DNA of 64,000 nt, taken from Dendrobium chrysotoxum (taxonomy: Eukaryota; Streptophyta; Magnoliopsida; Asparagales; Orchidaceae). Made by a program: the position numbers and the translations under genes. Below the pieces are notes generated by a model, which was not told the origin of the DNA, did no database searches, and saw nothing but the letters and a program-made list of their open reading frames with translations. Of this stretch, positions 44,101-57,109 are shown piece by piece (positions within the stretch are counted from its first letter, which is position 1; each line of letters starts with the position of its first letter). The stretch lies in the NCBI GenBank assembly GCA_019925795.1, contig CM034314.1, positions 36,697,774-36,761,773 of the forward strand. The letters are read 5' to 3'.

Positions 44101-45646
44101 CTACCAATCAGCTTGTGCTTTTCTTACCTGTTCTAGCTTGGATGTAAGGGCAACTATCTGTTGGGTATATAATGACTCATGGGTACTAGCTGAAAAATTG
44201 GAGCCACCAGATGTCTGCCCCTCATATGCATGGGCTCGCGAGCCTAAACTGTATACTCTGCCGTGCTGCATTCCTCCTATCGCTTGCAACCAAGTGCGAT
44301 AGTCAGAATATTCAGTTGATCCACTAAAAGAACCTTCACCTGCTGCAGCTTGGCACTCTCTTAGCCTTGTATACTCCTCCTATGAAAGTTAATAAAAATT
44401 TAAGCAATTTATACATAACTTCACAAAAATGAAACTTATATACTTACAAAGGCTTTCCTCGCACGCTCGTCAACCCATTACTGGTCCTCCTGTCGCTTGT
44501 AGGTATGACTATGTAATTTAGTAGGAGCCGGTTCTCTACCTAGCATCGCTTTCTGTAACACACATATATTAGTATTTTTATTAAAAAAAATTATTAAAAG
44601 ATTTTAAATTTCCTTACCAAACATCTTATGTGCTCAGTATGTAGAAAAGAACCCCTAGTATGAAGGGAACTGCCCAAGCCCCCAACATCAGAAGCTCTGT
44701 TCTATTTATTTTGATCCCTCCTCCTGGTATAGTCTGGGCTATTCCAAGCATTGCTCAAATCTGCCCATACACTCTCACCCATCTAGAGTGGTCGCTAGCC
44801 TGACTTTCTAATGTCTGTAAATATGTCTCGCATGCGAGTCGAGCCACGCTTCTCAAAATTTTTTCTGATTTTATCATTATATTATGACAGTCAACAAAAT
44901 TTTTTTTACATTTAAAAACATGCAATAAAGAAAATATATTTTCATTAACTTATGTAAATAATATATAATACATAACATTTTAATATAATAACAAACCTGA
45001 AACTCTCTAAATCACATGTTCTGTACTTCTTTCAGGATTTTCTGCCAAGAAAGATAAGGAGCATCGTATCTGCTCTGGATTATGTCACGTATTTTATGCA
45101 TTGGCTGTTTTGATGGATAAAACCTGAAAAAAATATATTAGCTGTCAAAAAAATTAATTCAATTTTATTTACATGGTTGAAATAAAATTACTTCATATGT
45201 GTCACCGCCAGGTTCAATCAACATGCGACCCTCTATCGCCTGCTCTATTGCAGCTGGGGTGGAAGGTCCACCTGTCGCGGGCTGAAGTGGTGTTGTAGCG
45301 GGCTGATGTGGTGGTGGGACATGTGGTGCATATGGATATGGATATGGATATGGATATGGATGAGGGCCACTATGAGGAGGTGGGGGTTGGTAGTGGGGTA
45401 GAAAGGAGTACTCTGTGTAATGTCTGGTGAAAGTAATCATGGGTCTGGTGAGTAAAATGTCTGTGGGCTACTAGCTGCAAGAGTAGGTAAAGGTAGGCTA
45501 GGCCGACTCTGGGTAGCAAGCTGAGATGAAGAGGTGCTCTCAGTACGTAAAGGCATGCTGGATGAGCCAACTATAACCTTCTTGCACCTACCAAATATAT
45601 TCTTAATTAATCCTCTCTGACGATCATCACCTGAAGCCATCTGCAT
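44101..45646 (-). pseudogene. Second CACTA protein (plant Transposase_24-like), broken
   Basis: Pieces in order on the minus strand: MASGDDRQRGLIKNIFGRCK, a Ser/Pro/Tyr-rich low-complexity part with a PYPYPYPY run from a GGATAT microsatellite (45330-45360), then, after interruptions with possible introns, REEYTRL..CQAAAGEGSF-like sequence, WLQAIGGMQHGRVYSLGS and a terminal coiled coil (LYTQQIVALTSKLEQVRKAQ). Relatives are the second protein of plant En/Spm elements, whose gene is spliced. Here exon boundaries were not determined, and some frames may be joined by introns not counted as damage. Confidence 0.7.
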
Positions 45647-45799
45647 AAAAATTTAAAAATAATAGCAACAGTAATTAAATAAATGCAAGTACAACTAACA
45701 TTTAAGTAAAAATAAATCAGTATTTAAATAAATATAAGTACAATAAAAATTTAAATAAGAATTGAATTTTAATTGATTGTCTAAAATCACTTATATACA

Positions 45800-48785
45800 T
45801 TATGATGATTCACTTTCATATGATAAAACTTCTGTACCACTATCAGATTCATCATGAATATCCTCTAGGTTTAAATCTACTTCCTCTAACTGTAACTCAC
45901 TCTCAGTAGTTGTAATTTGATTGTCTACATCATAAGAAAGATCTTCTATGTTTGACATAAACTCTTCTTGATGTGCTGGTGGTATTGAAGTAGTCTTTTC
46001 AATAACTCCCCTGGGTTTGATCTTCATAACTACGAGCCAATCTTATTTGCCTCGTACTCTACTCGGGTAATTAGCAAAATAGACTTTGCTTGCCTGACTA
46101 GCAATGATGAATGGATCAAACTTTGAATATCTCCTACCCCGCTTAACTTCTGTTATACCGTAAAGCAGATGTATTCTTATACCTCTATTTTGTACTGGAT
46201 CAAACCACTCACAGTTGAATAGATACACATTATTATCATGACCAGGATATTCCAACTATAATATTTCTTGTAATACCCCGTAGTACTCTGAATCATCACC
46301 TGTATGGGTATTCGCTCTTACACATACACTAGAATTCTTTGTCTTCCTATCTTCACACCAAAACTTTATTTGAAATTTGTAACCATTAACCAAAAAATTT
46401 TGATAACACTTCACAGCTCTATTTGATCCCCAAGCTAGATCAAGTTGTCCATGATATTGTAAATTACTACCTTGAGTGTGCACATAGTTAGTAGGTAAAA
46501 TGTTATTAATATGCTTATTACTAATTAAAGACTTATTAATTGAAATGAAAATGTAATATATACCGTATTTTTAAACCAAATAGGAAATTTTTTTTCACTA
46601 TCTTTTACACTTCTACTTGTTCCGTTGTGTTCAAACCATCAATAAAACTCCTGTAAACATTAAGAGTTAGATTGAATTCATGAGTAATAAATTTATGAGC
46701 AAGCTTATTCATACTTACTCGAGATATGACTCAACTTCATCACAGTTAAGGAAGATATATAAAGTGGCAACTTGCATCTGCTTATCAGTCAAATAGCGCA
46801 TTGTGCTAGTGCCTGAGGGTTCACCATTTTCATTGAATATAGATAAGTTTGAGGATTGAGCCACATTTTTAAGTGCAGTGCTCTAACTGATTGTGAGGCT
46901 GTTCAAAGTAATACGAGCAAAATTAGGTTGTCTCGTACATTAAATATACTTCACATATTGAGCCTTCAGGATATGCTTTATTTTTAACAGTCTTCTTAAG
47001 TTTATTTAAATACCTCTCAAAAAGATACATCCACCGATACTGAACAGGTCCACCAACTCTAGCTTCATATGATAAATGTACGGGAAGATGCTCCATAGAG
47101 TCAAAAAAAGCTGGAGAAAATATCTTCTCAAGTTTACACATAATAAAAGGGATATGCTGCTCCATAAGAATCATGTGCTCTGCATTTTGTTTTGAGGAGC
47201 ATAAATCTTTGAAGAAGATACTAAGCTCAATCAAGGGCTTTAAAATTTGATCCGACAGATAACTAAAGGCAGTTAGTAGCAGATATTGCATAAAGATATG
47301 ATAGTCATGACTCATCATACCAAATAATCTTCCAGTTCTAATATCAACACATCTGCTTAGATTTGAAGAATATCCATCAGGTACCCGTAAACTCTTGACC
47401 CATTCACAAATAGCTCATCTCTGCTCTAAAGTCAAGATGAAAGGAGCTTTTGGTTTGAAAATTTTTCCATTCCCACCATCCTTCAATTCTAATACTTTTC
47501 TCCTATAAATCTCCTTTAAGTCCATCCTTATTTTTATCTTGTCTTTGGATTTATCTTTGATATCCATGACTATATTGAATATATTATCAAATATATTTTT
47601 CTCTATATGCATCATGTCTAAGTTATGTCTGATTAAGTTTATCCTCTAATATAGTAATGACCAAAAAATACTTTTTTTAGTCCAATTATGGTTGACACCA
47701 TACCCTGACAATTTGTAATCTGCTAATGTTGGAGAATCCACTATTGTGGGCATGGACCTTACTCTTTCAAATATTTCTTTACTAGTTAATCTTAGAAAAG
47801 CTGGTGATATAACCATTTTATTTTTGAGAAAACCATTCTTAATTCGCTTGAAAGGATGACCTGTAGGTAAGAACATGCGATGACAGTCAAACCCAGTGTT
47901 CTTCCCTCCATGCTTTAAAGTAAATGACTTTGTATATTCCATACAATGTGGACAAGCTAATTTTTCAGAAATGTTCCAACCTGAGAGCATACCATATGCG
48001 GGAAAATCACCAATTGTCCAAAGTAATGCTGCCCTCATAATGAAGATCTATTTGGTGGAGATATCATATGTACTTATTCCCTCTTTTCATAATAAATTCA
48101 AATCATCAATTAAGGGTTGTAAGAATACATCAATCTTTGCTTTTGGATTATGTGGACTTGGAATGATAAGCGTTAGAAACATATAAGGAGTTGTCATGTA
48201 TAACTCTGGGGGAAGATTGTATGGTGTGAGTATCACGGACCAACATGAGTAAGGTGAAGCAGACTAGCTAAATGGAGTGAAACCATCTGCACATAAACCT
48301 AATCTTATATTTCTTGATTCTGAGACGAATGTGAGATTTATACGATTTAAGTGTTTCCAGGCATCTCCTTCTAACGGATGTGTAATAAAACCTTCTTGTG
48401 AGATATGTTCTTTATGCCATCTCATATGTGCAGCAGATCTCATGGATGCATATAACCGTTGTAGTCTAGGAATTATGGGTAAGTAAAATAACCTACTGGC
48501 TAGTACTTTCTTCAGCTTTCTTTTTGTGATAGATTTTGGTTTGAATCTCAGTGCATTGCAATAATGATATGTAATTTCTGATTAATCATCTTTATAGAAT
48601 AACATGCATCCATTGACATAATAATCTATCTTTGTGTATGTCAAACCAAGCTCAGAAACTAACTTCTTAGTCCGATATAAATCTGTAAGAATGATGTTAT
48701 CTACCAGATTGATTTCTTTTAGCAGTCCAATAAATTGATTAAAATATTCACGAGGGACATTATATTCTGCCTTGATGCTTAACAT
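45800..48785 (-). pseudogene. TNP2-like CACTA transposase, broken
   Basis: In order: MLSIKAEYNVP...LYRTKKLVSELGLTYTKIDYYVNGCMLFYKDD (48582-48785), then SESRNIRLGLCADGF-like sequence near 48290, GDFPAYGMLSGWN with a PHCMEYT site (about 47990), MMHIEKNIFDNIFN (47615), a DUF4218-type part VPDGYSS..ISHDYHIFMQYLL (47390-46923) and a DUF4216-type part (46483-46043, GSNRAVKCYQNFLVNGYKF, WFDP), ending in an acidic tail (46027-45800). This is the domain order of plant TNP2 (Transposase_21, DUF4218, DUF4216). It cuts the element at the CACTA ends. Several in-frame stops (for example after LTLEQR at 47415) and frameshifts occur between pieces. Confidence 0.85.
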
Positions 48786-49439
48786 CTTAACAGTAATGGA
48801 TAACTCTGAGTGAGTAGTGCGCCCCTTTCATATTAGTTGTTGAGAAGTATGCAACAAATTATAAAAATTTTGTGCTTCTTTATTAGGTGACTCAAGATTA
48901 GCTTCTGTATATTGTTCAAATTGTGCTCCACTTGCATCATGAATTAAGTCCTCAAAATTAGGTAGGTTATGTTCTTCCTCATCTATAGTAGCACTTATCG
49001 ATGGGCCACACCGAGAATCAAAATGTGGTTCATACTCACTATAAGAAGTCCAATTCTAATATTCTGGCATGAAGCCTCGACGATATAGATCAACAGTTAC
49101 GTCATCTAGGCTTAGGTGCACCTGATTTTTATGTTTAGAATATGAGCAACGAATCTTTCCATCTAAGATGAAACTGGGTAGTTGAGAAGCTGTATGAATG
49201 AAAATATTTACCCCTCTAATAAACTCATCAGTTAATATCTTTCGTCCTTATGCTAATCGATTATACATCCAACTTCTTTGAGTTCTGATATCCATAATAT
49301 AACCTATATATAATATGAATATATTAGATAATATTATAACATTTATTGAAGAAAAATATAAAGACTCCTAGCTTGCTCGGAAGGCGATCGTTTTCATTAA
49401 GTGAGCAAAACAAACTAGATTAAGGCTCCGTCTAGGATG

Positions 49440-50070
49440 ACATTTAGCACTTCCTGCAAACTCTCATTGCAGCACATAGCTTCGAGTGTATCGACCACCA
49501 ATTTCTTCCTTTACTAACCTGGTCGTTGAAAGGCTGCAATTTCATTTGACAAAACCATCTAAGGAGACTCTCTCTAATCTTATCTTCCACTGGAGCTACT
49601 CCAACCTTTTCATGTATATGATCATTTTGTATCTTTCTCTTAGAGTAAAACACTCATCCACCTGAGCATCCTTATCTCTGCAACACTTAACTTAATATTA
49701 TGCTTCTCTTTTAATGGGCAATATTTTGCACCATAAAGCATTGTAAGTCTAACCACTATCTTATAGAATTTCCCCTTAAGTTTGAGGGGGACTTTTCTAT
49801 CACACAACATACCCAATGCATTCCTCCACTTCAATAATCCAACTTGAATTCTACTAATAATTTTAGATCTACATAAATGAAAGCCTTTAAACTCTAAGGT
49901 TGATCTCTATAATTCAAGTTTTCCTTCAACTCCTCTCTAGTCTTATCAACAAGAAGAATATCATCATTAAAAATTAGATATACACCAAGGTACAATCTCT
50001 TGCAAATGTCTAGTGAGAATATCCATGACTAAAGCAAAAGGGAGAAAGTTACCTTCACACCAAGCGAACG
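49440..50070 (-). pseudogene. LINE reverse-transcriptase fragment inside the CACTA element
   Basis: On the minus strand: LPFALVMDILTRHLQEIVPWC, then IFNDDILLVDKTRE (the LINE RT catalytic FADD block, with A changed to N), then KWRNALGMLCDRKVPLKLKGKF, MLYGAKYCPLKEKHN, LSVAEIRMLRWM and HIHEKVGVAPVEDKIRESLLRWF. This is the order of the C-terminal half of plant non-LTR (L1-like) RT proteins. It covers palm to C-terminal part only, with at least two frameshifts. It lies between the CACTA right subterminal repeats and the transposase, so it was inserted into or captured by that transposon. Confidence 0.85.
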
Positions 50071-50254
50071 TCATCGAAGAAGGGAAGTCAAACAACGGAC
50101 CTCGAACAGGCGTGGGGGAACGTCGGCCGATGGAGCGAGTCGTCGTCGAAGGAGCGAAGTCGAACATGAACGTCGTCGAAAAGCGAGGGAACATCATCGT
50201 CGGAGTGTCGTCGATCAGAGAGAAGAATCCGAACGAAATGAGCAACCAGGCGCA

Positions 50255-50574
50255 GAGGGCACGAAATAGGGCCTTAACCGGCGGAGTTTCCGGCGGATAG
50301 TCTGTCGGTCCTATTACCGACGGCTATTGCGCCGGTAATATTTCGTCGACTTTAAGTAAGCCAACGTACATTCCGCCGGTAAGTCCGCCAGTCGTTTCTG
50401 GCAGTAGATGCGTCGGAAACAAAAACTTTGCCGGCGTAATGTGCGTCGGTACTTTAGCGACGGTACATCTGCCGCATATGCACTGTCAGAATATTCGCCG
50501 GTATGTTCGACGCTGTTTTCGACGTATATGATCAGCCAAAAATGCCGACAGTAATGGGCTATTTTTCTGTAGTG
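50255..50574. repeat. CACTA subterminal repeats, right end
   Basis: Motifs 'taaccggcggagtttccgg', 'attaccgacggc' and 'ccgccggtaagtccgcc' recur in both orientations as at the left end. Confidence 0.8.
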
Positions 50575-51599
50575 ATTGCTTGCCTAATCAGACAATGCTG
50601 CATGGAAAAGCACAGCTGATAATGTATTTAGGTCATTTAAAATATAAAGAAAATTAGTAAACTTAAAAAAAATAATATGTCCTCAACCACTAATCTAAAT
50701 TATATGATCTTAAGCTCTATTGATTTAAAGTGAGGAGTACTATCGAAGCCCTATGGTTTTAAACTATGAATGTTAATTCATTAAGCATAAATCCATAGAT
50801 ACCCTCTTTGGGTATTTATTGAATTATCCCTTAAAATTAATTCACTATAGGGGGATTTGAGGGGAATGACTCTTTAGGATGTCTTGCACATACCCAAAAA
50901 TTTTCAGCTCAATTTGAATCATCTAAAGGCTTTAAAAGATTTTTCTAGGTTCAAAGGTCATTATTTGACCTATGAATTAAAAATTTAATAAATGGAAATT
51001 GATAGAGAATTAAATTTTAAATTTTCGTGTGACTGTTGTGCTCTGTCAAAGGGTTTAAAGGCCGTTGATTGCATTCCAATTTCTTGTATAGTTTGACTAA
51101 ACTAAAATCCCTAATGTATAGATACATTTACATTAGTGAATTTATTTTAAAGCTTAGGGAGGCTTTGATGGGTTCATATTTAGTGGGTCTCAATAAGCAT
51201 TCATGTGCTTGTGTTCTAAATTTTGTTGAATTTGGAGGCCATTTGGTTTCTCATTTAGTAAACCAAAGATTACCCTTTATAATTAACCTATGAATTTCAT
51301 TAAATCATAATAAATTCATTTTAAGTAAAAAAAAACATTTTAAATCTCTAATTACTTAGAATCAAAATCATAATAAAGGCTAGAAAATTTATTGAAAAAT
51401 AATTAAGAAAATCAAGAATTAAATAAAATAATTAATTAAAAATATATAAAAATATCAAATAAATTTTAAATACTTGAAATTACCCCAAGAGTCATCTCTA
51501 ACTCTTAGAAAAATTTTCAAGAAGTTTAGAATTGATTTGGTACAGAAATCATAAATCCCTTCTAATAAAACAATTAAATAGTCCATACAAATAGGCATA

Positions 51600-52085
51600 G
51601 CTTGTAAAATTCCTAATTAATTTCAAAAATTTTCAAATTGAACAAACTCAAAAGCATTGGATTCATAAATAAATCTAATATTTATGAAAAAAAAAATCTA
51701 GATATCAATGTAAATTAAAAAGTTAACTATTTGGTTAAACTTAATTCAAATAAATAGGCTCAACTTGTAAAATTTATAATTAATTTCAGAAAAATCTAAA
51801 TTGAACAAATTCAAAAGAATTATATTCATAATAAAATCTAGTATTTATGAAAAATATAAAAACTCTATAAATCAATATAAATTAAGAAGTCAACTATCTA
51901 GTTAAACATAATACTAAAAAATACACTAAACTTGCAAAAATCATAACTAATTGTTAGAAAAATCTAATTTACACAATCTCAAAGGCATTTTAATCATATA
52001 TGAGTCTAGTATTTATGAAAAATATTAAATTTCTACAAATTAATGAAATTAAAATGTCAACAAATTGGTCAATTATTAAATACAA
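51600..52085. repeat. Three tandem copies of a 145-bp unit in the plus-strand LTR
   Basis: 'aatttcaaaaattttcaaat' with 'aaactcaaaagcatt' and 'atctaatatttatgaaaaa' occurs three times (about 51620, 51780, 51935). The minus-strand LTR has this segment once (about 12000-12130), so it was triplicated after divergence. Confidence 0.7.
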
Positions 52086-52489
52086 AAAAATATTCAATAA
52101 AATATGAAAATTCAATAAATAATCAAAAATCTAGTGAATCATCAATCCAATGAATTAAATCAAATAACTAATAGTAAAATAAATGACCAACACTCTATCA
52201 ATGACATTTTTAGGTTGGATTACCTCGAGCTGTGGGGCTACATTTCTTAAGGAGGACTTGGTCCTTATGCCCACTGTAATAATGACACAAATGAATTTGA
52301 CAATATGTAAATATTTATTCGTAAACTCAATAAATCATTATTTAATAAATAAAATTAATAAAAAAATCATTAATAAAATACTTATACATTACAACTTTTA
52401 TGCCCTTATGCTTGAATCCTTTCAGGAGGGCAAATGTGTTTTAAATTAGAAAGCTTTAAGGACTAAACTATTCTATTAAAATGATGGAC

Positions 52490-52516
52490 TCTTTTTTTTT
52501 TCTTTCTTTCTTTCTT
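52490..52516. repeat. Poly-T and (TTTC)n microsatellite
   Basis: Run of T followed by four TTTC units. Confidence 0.9.
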
Positions 52517-53014
52517 TTAAATGCTATGCTATCCATCAATCCTAGTTTTAAAAGACTTATAGCATTAGAAATATGAGCCTAAGACTTGCTAATTAGTAAC
52601 TTCTAACACTTAGAACTTGTTGAGCATTATGTTCTATAAAATTCAAAATTATTAATTACAATAATTAAAACATTCCTTAAAAAATTTTAAAATTTCTAAA
52701 TCATTAAATATTTTTATTTAATCCACCCCTTTGGAGACCTTAAATAAATAAATTCATTTATAGATAAATTCCAACAATAGAACCTATGACCTCTCCAAGC
52801 CACACATAACTTTATACACATACTTAGATGGTTTGCTAGTACAACTAACTACAGTCTACGCTATACCGGTGATTATATTTGGTTTTCTTGGAGTGCCTTA
52901 CCTAAAGGGTATTCATGTTTGTGTGTTTAGTTTCTGTACTATATATGTCATATTTACTTTATGTATGTGCACAAGGGATTTGAGTGAACTTTCAAAGTCG
53001 TGCTATATTTCATT

Positions 53015-53016
<2 letters not shown>

Positions 53017-53075
<59 letters not shown>
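53017..53075. repeat. (AT)n microsatellite
   Basis: About 29 AT dinucleotides. The 106-codon frame crossing it encodes a YI repeat and is not a gene. Confidence 0.95.
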
Positions 53076-53076
<1 letters not shown>

Positions 53077-54699
53077 TTACACTTCATCACTTCATATGCA
53101 CATCTTTTATAAACTACTCTTTAAACTACTCTTTTATGTTTCTACAGAAGTAGAATGTACCTAGGAATTGATGTAAAGGCAAATATAAAGACAATGATGT
53201 TCATATAAATGTTTAAGATTTTTGTATAGATAAATTGAATTGTACAATGTCAAGAGTTATAAAAGACTGAAAATGATTTTTTATACAAATCTATACTTAT
53301 TTAATAATAGAAATTTGGGCTTTTTTGTTGGTGGAACCTGACCACCTTTTCTTTATAATAGACCCAGAGTTATACTTTAAAATTATTAATATATAAATTT
53401 TTTTATACATTATTGTTCATGCATTATTTCATTGTATGATCATATACTTATTGTAGAGTCCTAATTATAATTTTCTAAATTAAAAATTCTTGATTCATAG
53501 GATAGACCTTTTCAAATCCTGCATTTATATGATAATTGATTGTGCTTAGAATTTTTAACTGGCAACTCACTCTAGGCAAGTATAAGTCCATATCATATAT
53601 ACCCCTCTCCCTACACATCTTTCCTTGTCTGTTTTATTGAAATTCCAAATCTAAATTAGAATTTATAATCTAAAGCCAGTATACTTAAATCTTGATAGCC
53701 CAAACATTTCTTTAAATTTATATGAATTTAAAAATTTTAGCTTTCACTTTAATCGAGTGTATTCTCTTAGGACATGTAATTAAATATATAGTCTTACCCT
53801 TATAAGATGTCTACAACCCAGATTAAAGTAAACCTTACCTTAGTTCTTTCTAAGATAAGGGAACAATTTGTGGACGCAGACCTATACTTTAAACATTGAT
53901 TTAATTTCATAATAAAAAGATAAGTAAAAATTCTTTTTTTTTCTTATGGATAAATTAAATATTCCTTATGTCTTTAATTATGAAAATAAATATATGAATT
54001 TAATTTTATTATTTAAACTATAAGTGAATATTCATTTTATCCTTAGGGATGAATTGAGTATTCCTTATATGATTTTGATTATGAAAGTAAATTCATTGAT
54101 TTAATTTCATGATTAAAATAATAAGTGAATATTCCTTTTATGCTCAGGGGTAAATTAAATATTCATTATGCTGTGTTTGATCATGAAAATAAACTGAAAG
54201 TTTCTTTTCTCAAATTAATAGTGAAACATTACTCTTTCTTTTGGAATGGTATAATGTTAATCTATGCAAATATGACTAAAGAAACCTAAAACCAGTTTAA
54301 AGCAAATCATGTGGGCTCCCTCACATAAGTAAAAATTGTCTACACACATATGACCATTATATGCATTAAATAAAGGGCGTGAGATATTGAAAACAACCTT
54401 TTTTTCATTCAAAACATAATAGTCTATATTAGTACTCACATAGGTTTCAAATCACTAGCCCAAAACTAAGACATCAGCTAACCAAGAAAATAAAAGAGAA
54501 TAATCTAGAATTCATTTGTTGCATAAAAAAGAAAGTACAAGAGTAAAAGTGTAATAAAATGTCACCAGAATAATACAAATACACTTTTCACACACCTTTC
54601 TCCTCCAAATGTTTAGTTATTTATAATAAAATAGGCTAAGGATCTCCAAATATTGTACTTTCTTTTCCCTTGCCACCCTTAGACTTGACTCTAAGAGGG
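53076..54699. other. AT-rich intergenic DNA, no gene seen
   Basis: A phrase 'taagtgaatattc...ggataaattaaatattcc' recurs loosely three times at about 53930-54170. No transposon ends or coding frame recognised. The far end of the plus-strand LTR may lie here. Confidence 0.5.
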
Positions 54700-55260
54700 C
54701 ACTACACTTAATAACACAAGAATGACAGAACTATGATAGAGCTCTCTTAAAAATATAGAATCTTTATTTATATTAAGTACATAAACAGTCTTAGGCACTG
54801 TGGTACTCAACAAGTTAGTGCTTTGGTGTTATAGAAAGAATTAGTGCCTCGACACTACTAGGTTTGCTCCGTTGTAGCATTGGACTAACACAAAGCATCT
54901 ATTGGTTGAACCGGTGTAACTTTTGGTTGAGCCAGAGCTGCTTCTCATTTTGGAAACTACTCCAGTACAGTGTTAAAAAAGTTGAGCACTATGGCGCTTG
55001 AATGTGCTCCTCAATGCTTCGGCATGATATAGTTCGGTGCTCCGGTGCTTGAATGACAAACTAAACAACACTTCAATGATGTTATTTGGTGCTACGACAT
55101 TATAGGAGCTATGACACTAACCTTAATTCAATTGGGGCACTGACTTCCATAAAAATTCTAGAGGCACCAACAATGTAATGTCATATTATGGTACCAGGGC
55201 GTTTTGAAAGATAACGTTGCGACGCTTAAGTTCAAAGCACAGTGGCACTGGCTTAACACT
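54700..55260. repeat. Degenerate 'ggtgctccggtgcttg' repeat tract
   Basis: Variants such as 'tagtgctttggtgtt', 'agtgcctcgacacta', 'gcactatggcgcttg' and 'tcggtgctccggtgcttg' recur at irregular spacing. It looks like a decayed array of the kind found in retroelement non-coding regions. The copies are too diverged to give a period. Confidence 0.5.
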
Positions 55261-57109
55261 TGTAAAAATTTTGACTTTCCTGAGACATTCTAGCATGATA
55301 ACATTTAAAAATAACATTTTTATTGATATTTATGATAGTAAAATATTACAAAACTTACACTTAAAATATTTTTCCTGGCTTAAACTCTTGTTTGTCCTTA
55401 AGCAATAGTATAATCACCTATTGATTAGCTTAATAGCCCAAATAAAAATTAATAATTTAAAATTACCAAAAATATAAAAAACTACTTCACCATTTAGATA
55501 TACTTTGGAATGATCAAAGTTAGGAAATTTTAATTTGAATAATTATAAGTAATTATTCTAATTAATAATCCTTGCTATTGCTTGAATTAAACTTATCCAC
55601 ATCAAGAGTAAATGTAATATCCACAAATGATTTTAGATATGAATACTATGTCATTTAAATTATTTGAGCTTTTAGTTAAATTAGAAATTTATTAGTAAAC
55701 CATTATTTGTATTAGTTTAATTATATTCTCCTATTTGGTTTACATATTAGTCTGCTTTTTGGAATTGAGCTTTATCAAATATTAATTTTTGAATTACTCA
55801 TATTTTTTTTTCTTTTTCTTCCTTTCATTTGATTTTCATGTTTTTCACATTTTTTCATATTTAAGTACATAATAATAATTTTGAATATCTGATTGCTTTC
55901 TTCCTTCAAGTAACCCTAAATTGAATTAATGTAAGGATGGTAATAGGCTCACTAATTCCATATACAAGTTTACAATGATTTTCATAATTTTATCAACACA
56001 CGCCCTTTTTCTAAGCTCAATTATTTAATCTTTAAATCATTAGTATGTGCTTAAGTGTATAGGTTTTAAGTTCAAAATAAGTCAATAACATCGATGATTT
56101 TTTAGCTAATTACTATAATTTTCAAATTAAAAATTGTGGTACTTTATTCATCCAAACTATCACCTAGAGTTTAGTATTATTTTTAATTTTAAATAATTTC
56201 TTATTGATATTTTTTATTTTAGCTAAATGAATAATCAAAATGCAAGCACTATGTAGAGGACATTCTCAATAGTTAAGCAATTATTGGAATTTTACTTAAA
56301 TATAAATTGAAGTACAAAACATAAATACAAATAAGGTAATACAATAACTGATAGAAGTGCACAGAGCTGGATAAAAACTAAAAACATGCCTTTTCATTTA
56401 AAATGATACAAGGGCCATAAGGCTTAAAGATTCAACTACATAACTAAAATATGTAGTGCCTAGTGCACTATCTTCGATCAAGACTACAATGAAACAAAGC
56501 ACTACATCACAATATCATGGGATATCATAGCCCTCCACAAGCATCACATCACCATGAGGATCTCTCTCAAGCAAAGAAATAAAAAAATAAATAAAAATGA
56601 AAAATATAGTTACCAACAATAAAAAAAAGATACCATCTCTCTCCTCTCTCTCTCTCTCTCAAGCCAACAAGCCAACATAGAAAGAAAAAAAAAACAAGTC
56701 ATAAATATCATTCTGAAAAAAAAAAAAAAAAACAACATAGATCATCATCATCATCAACATCAAAATGGTGCCAAGTAAAAGATTGATATTCAAGGGCAGT
56801 AGGGAAATGAAGCTTATCTAGATTTTTAACAAAAAGGCTCCTTTTGAATATTCCCACTAATGCTTTATTGTACTCAACAGTACAGTGGTAATGTTTATCT
56901 TGCATTCCTGAATAATGAGTGTCATTCCCTACTCATAAAAATCAGTAACACTCTCCATCTACTCTTTTAACTCTGCCACTTGCTCACCTAAGGGTTTTGA
57001 GGCTCTAGAACTCCTACTAATACTAGGTCTACTGGTCAATCTGGGCTCATGGGATCTCCCTCCTATTCAATACTACTCCTTTAAACCAGAAATGGGTAAT
57101 AATTTCTCC
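55261..57109. other. AT-rich intergenic DNA, no gene seen
   Basis: Includes a (CT)n run near 56640-56660 and poly-A near 56716. The 65-codon frame at 56708-56905 ends in an acidic and poly-F run caused by simple sequence and is not supported. Confidence 0.5.

Larger units (their letters stand above)
43217..50574 (-). mobile_element. En/Spm (CACTA) transposon, 7.36 kb
   Basis: Left end CACTACAAGAAAATTTAGTG, right end (reverse complement) CACTACAGAAAAATAGCCC, with a 3-bp target duplication ATT on both sides (43214-43216 and 50575-50577). Subterminal repeats of the 'gccggtaat' and 'ccggcgga' type fill about 300-400 bp at each end. The interior codes leftward for a TNP2-like transposase and a second plant-type CACTA protein, both broken by stops and frameshifts, so the copy is not autonomous. 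Confidence 0.95.
40639..52880 (+). repeat. Diverged giant LTR of the plus-strand element, interrupted by CACTA
   Basis: It begins 'tattgacctcatttttaggt' and, like the minus-strand LTR, forms a terminal inverted repeat (TGACCTCA / TGAGGTCA). Collinear similarity to the reverse complement of 8985-16892 can be followed: the W-box-rich part (41460-42300), 'attgaacaaactcaaaagca' (51650), and 'acttagatggtttgctag' with 'ctaggcc'-like sequence (52820). The CACTA element splits it. The 3' end was not located and lies beyond 52880. The similarity is patchy, so this copy is much older than the minus-strand element. No gene is present apart from the CACTA cargo. Confidence 0.7.

Noticed and set aside
50013..50300. 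95-codon plus-strand frame near the CACTA right end
   Set aside because: It lies over the LINE fragment antisense strand and subterminal repeats, with no similarity recognised.
52833..53153. 106-codon plus-strand frame with hydrophobic ends
   Set aside because: It crosses an (AT)29 microsatellite (YI repeat) and the first part matches LTR sequence of the giant family, so it is not a membrane protein gene.
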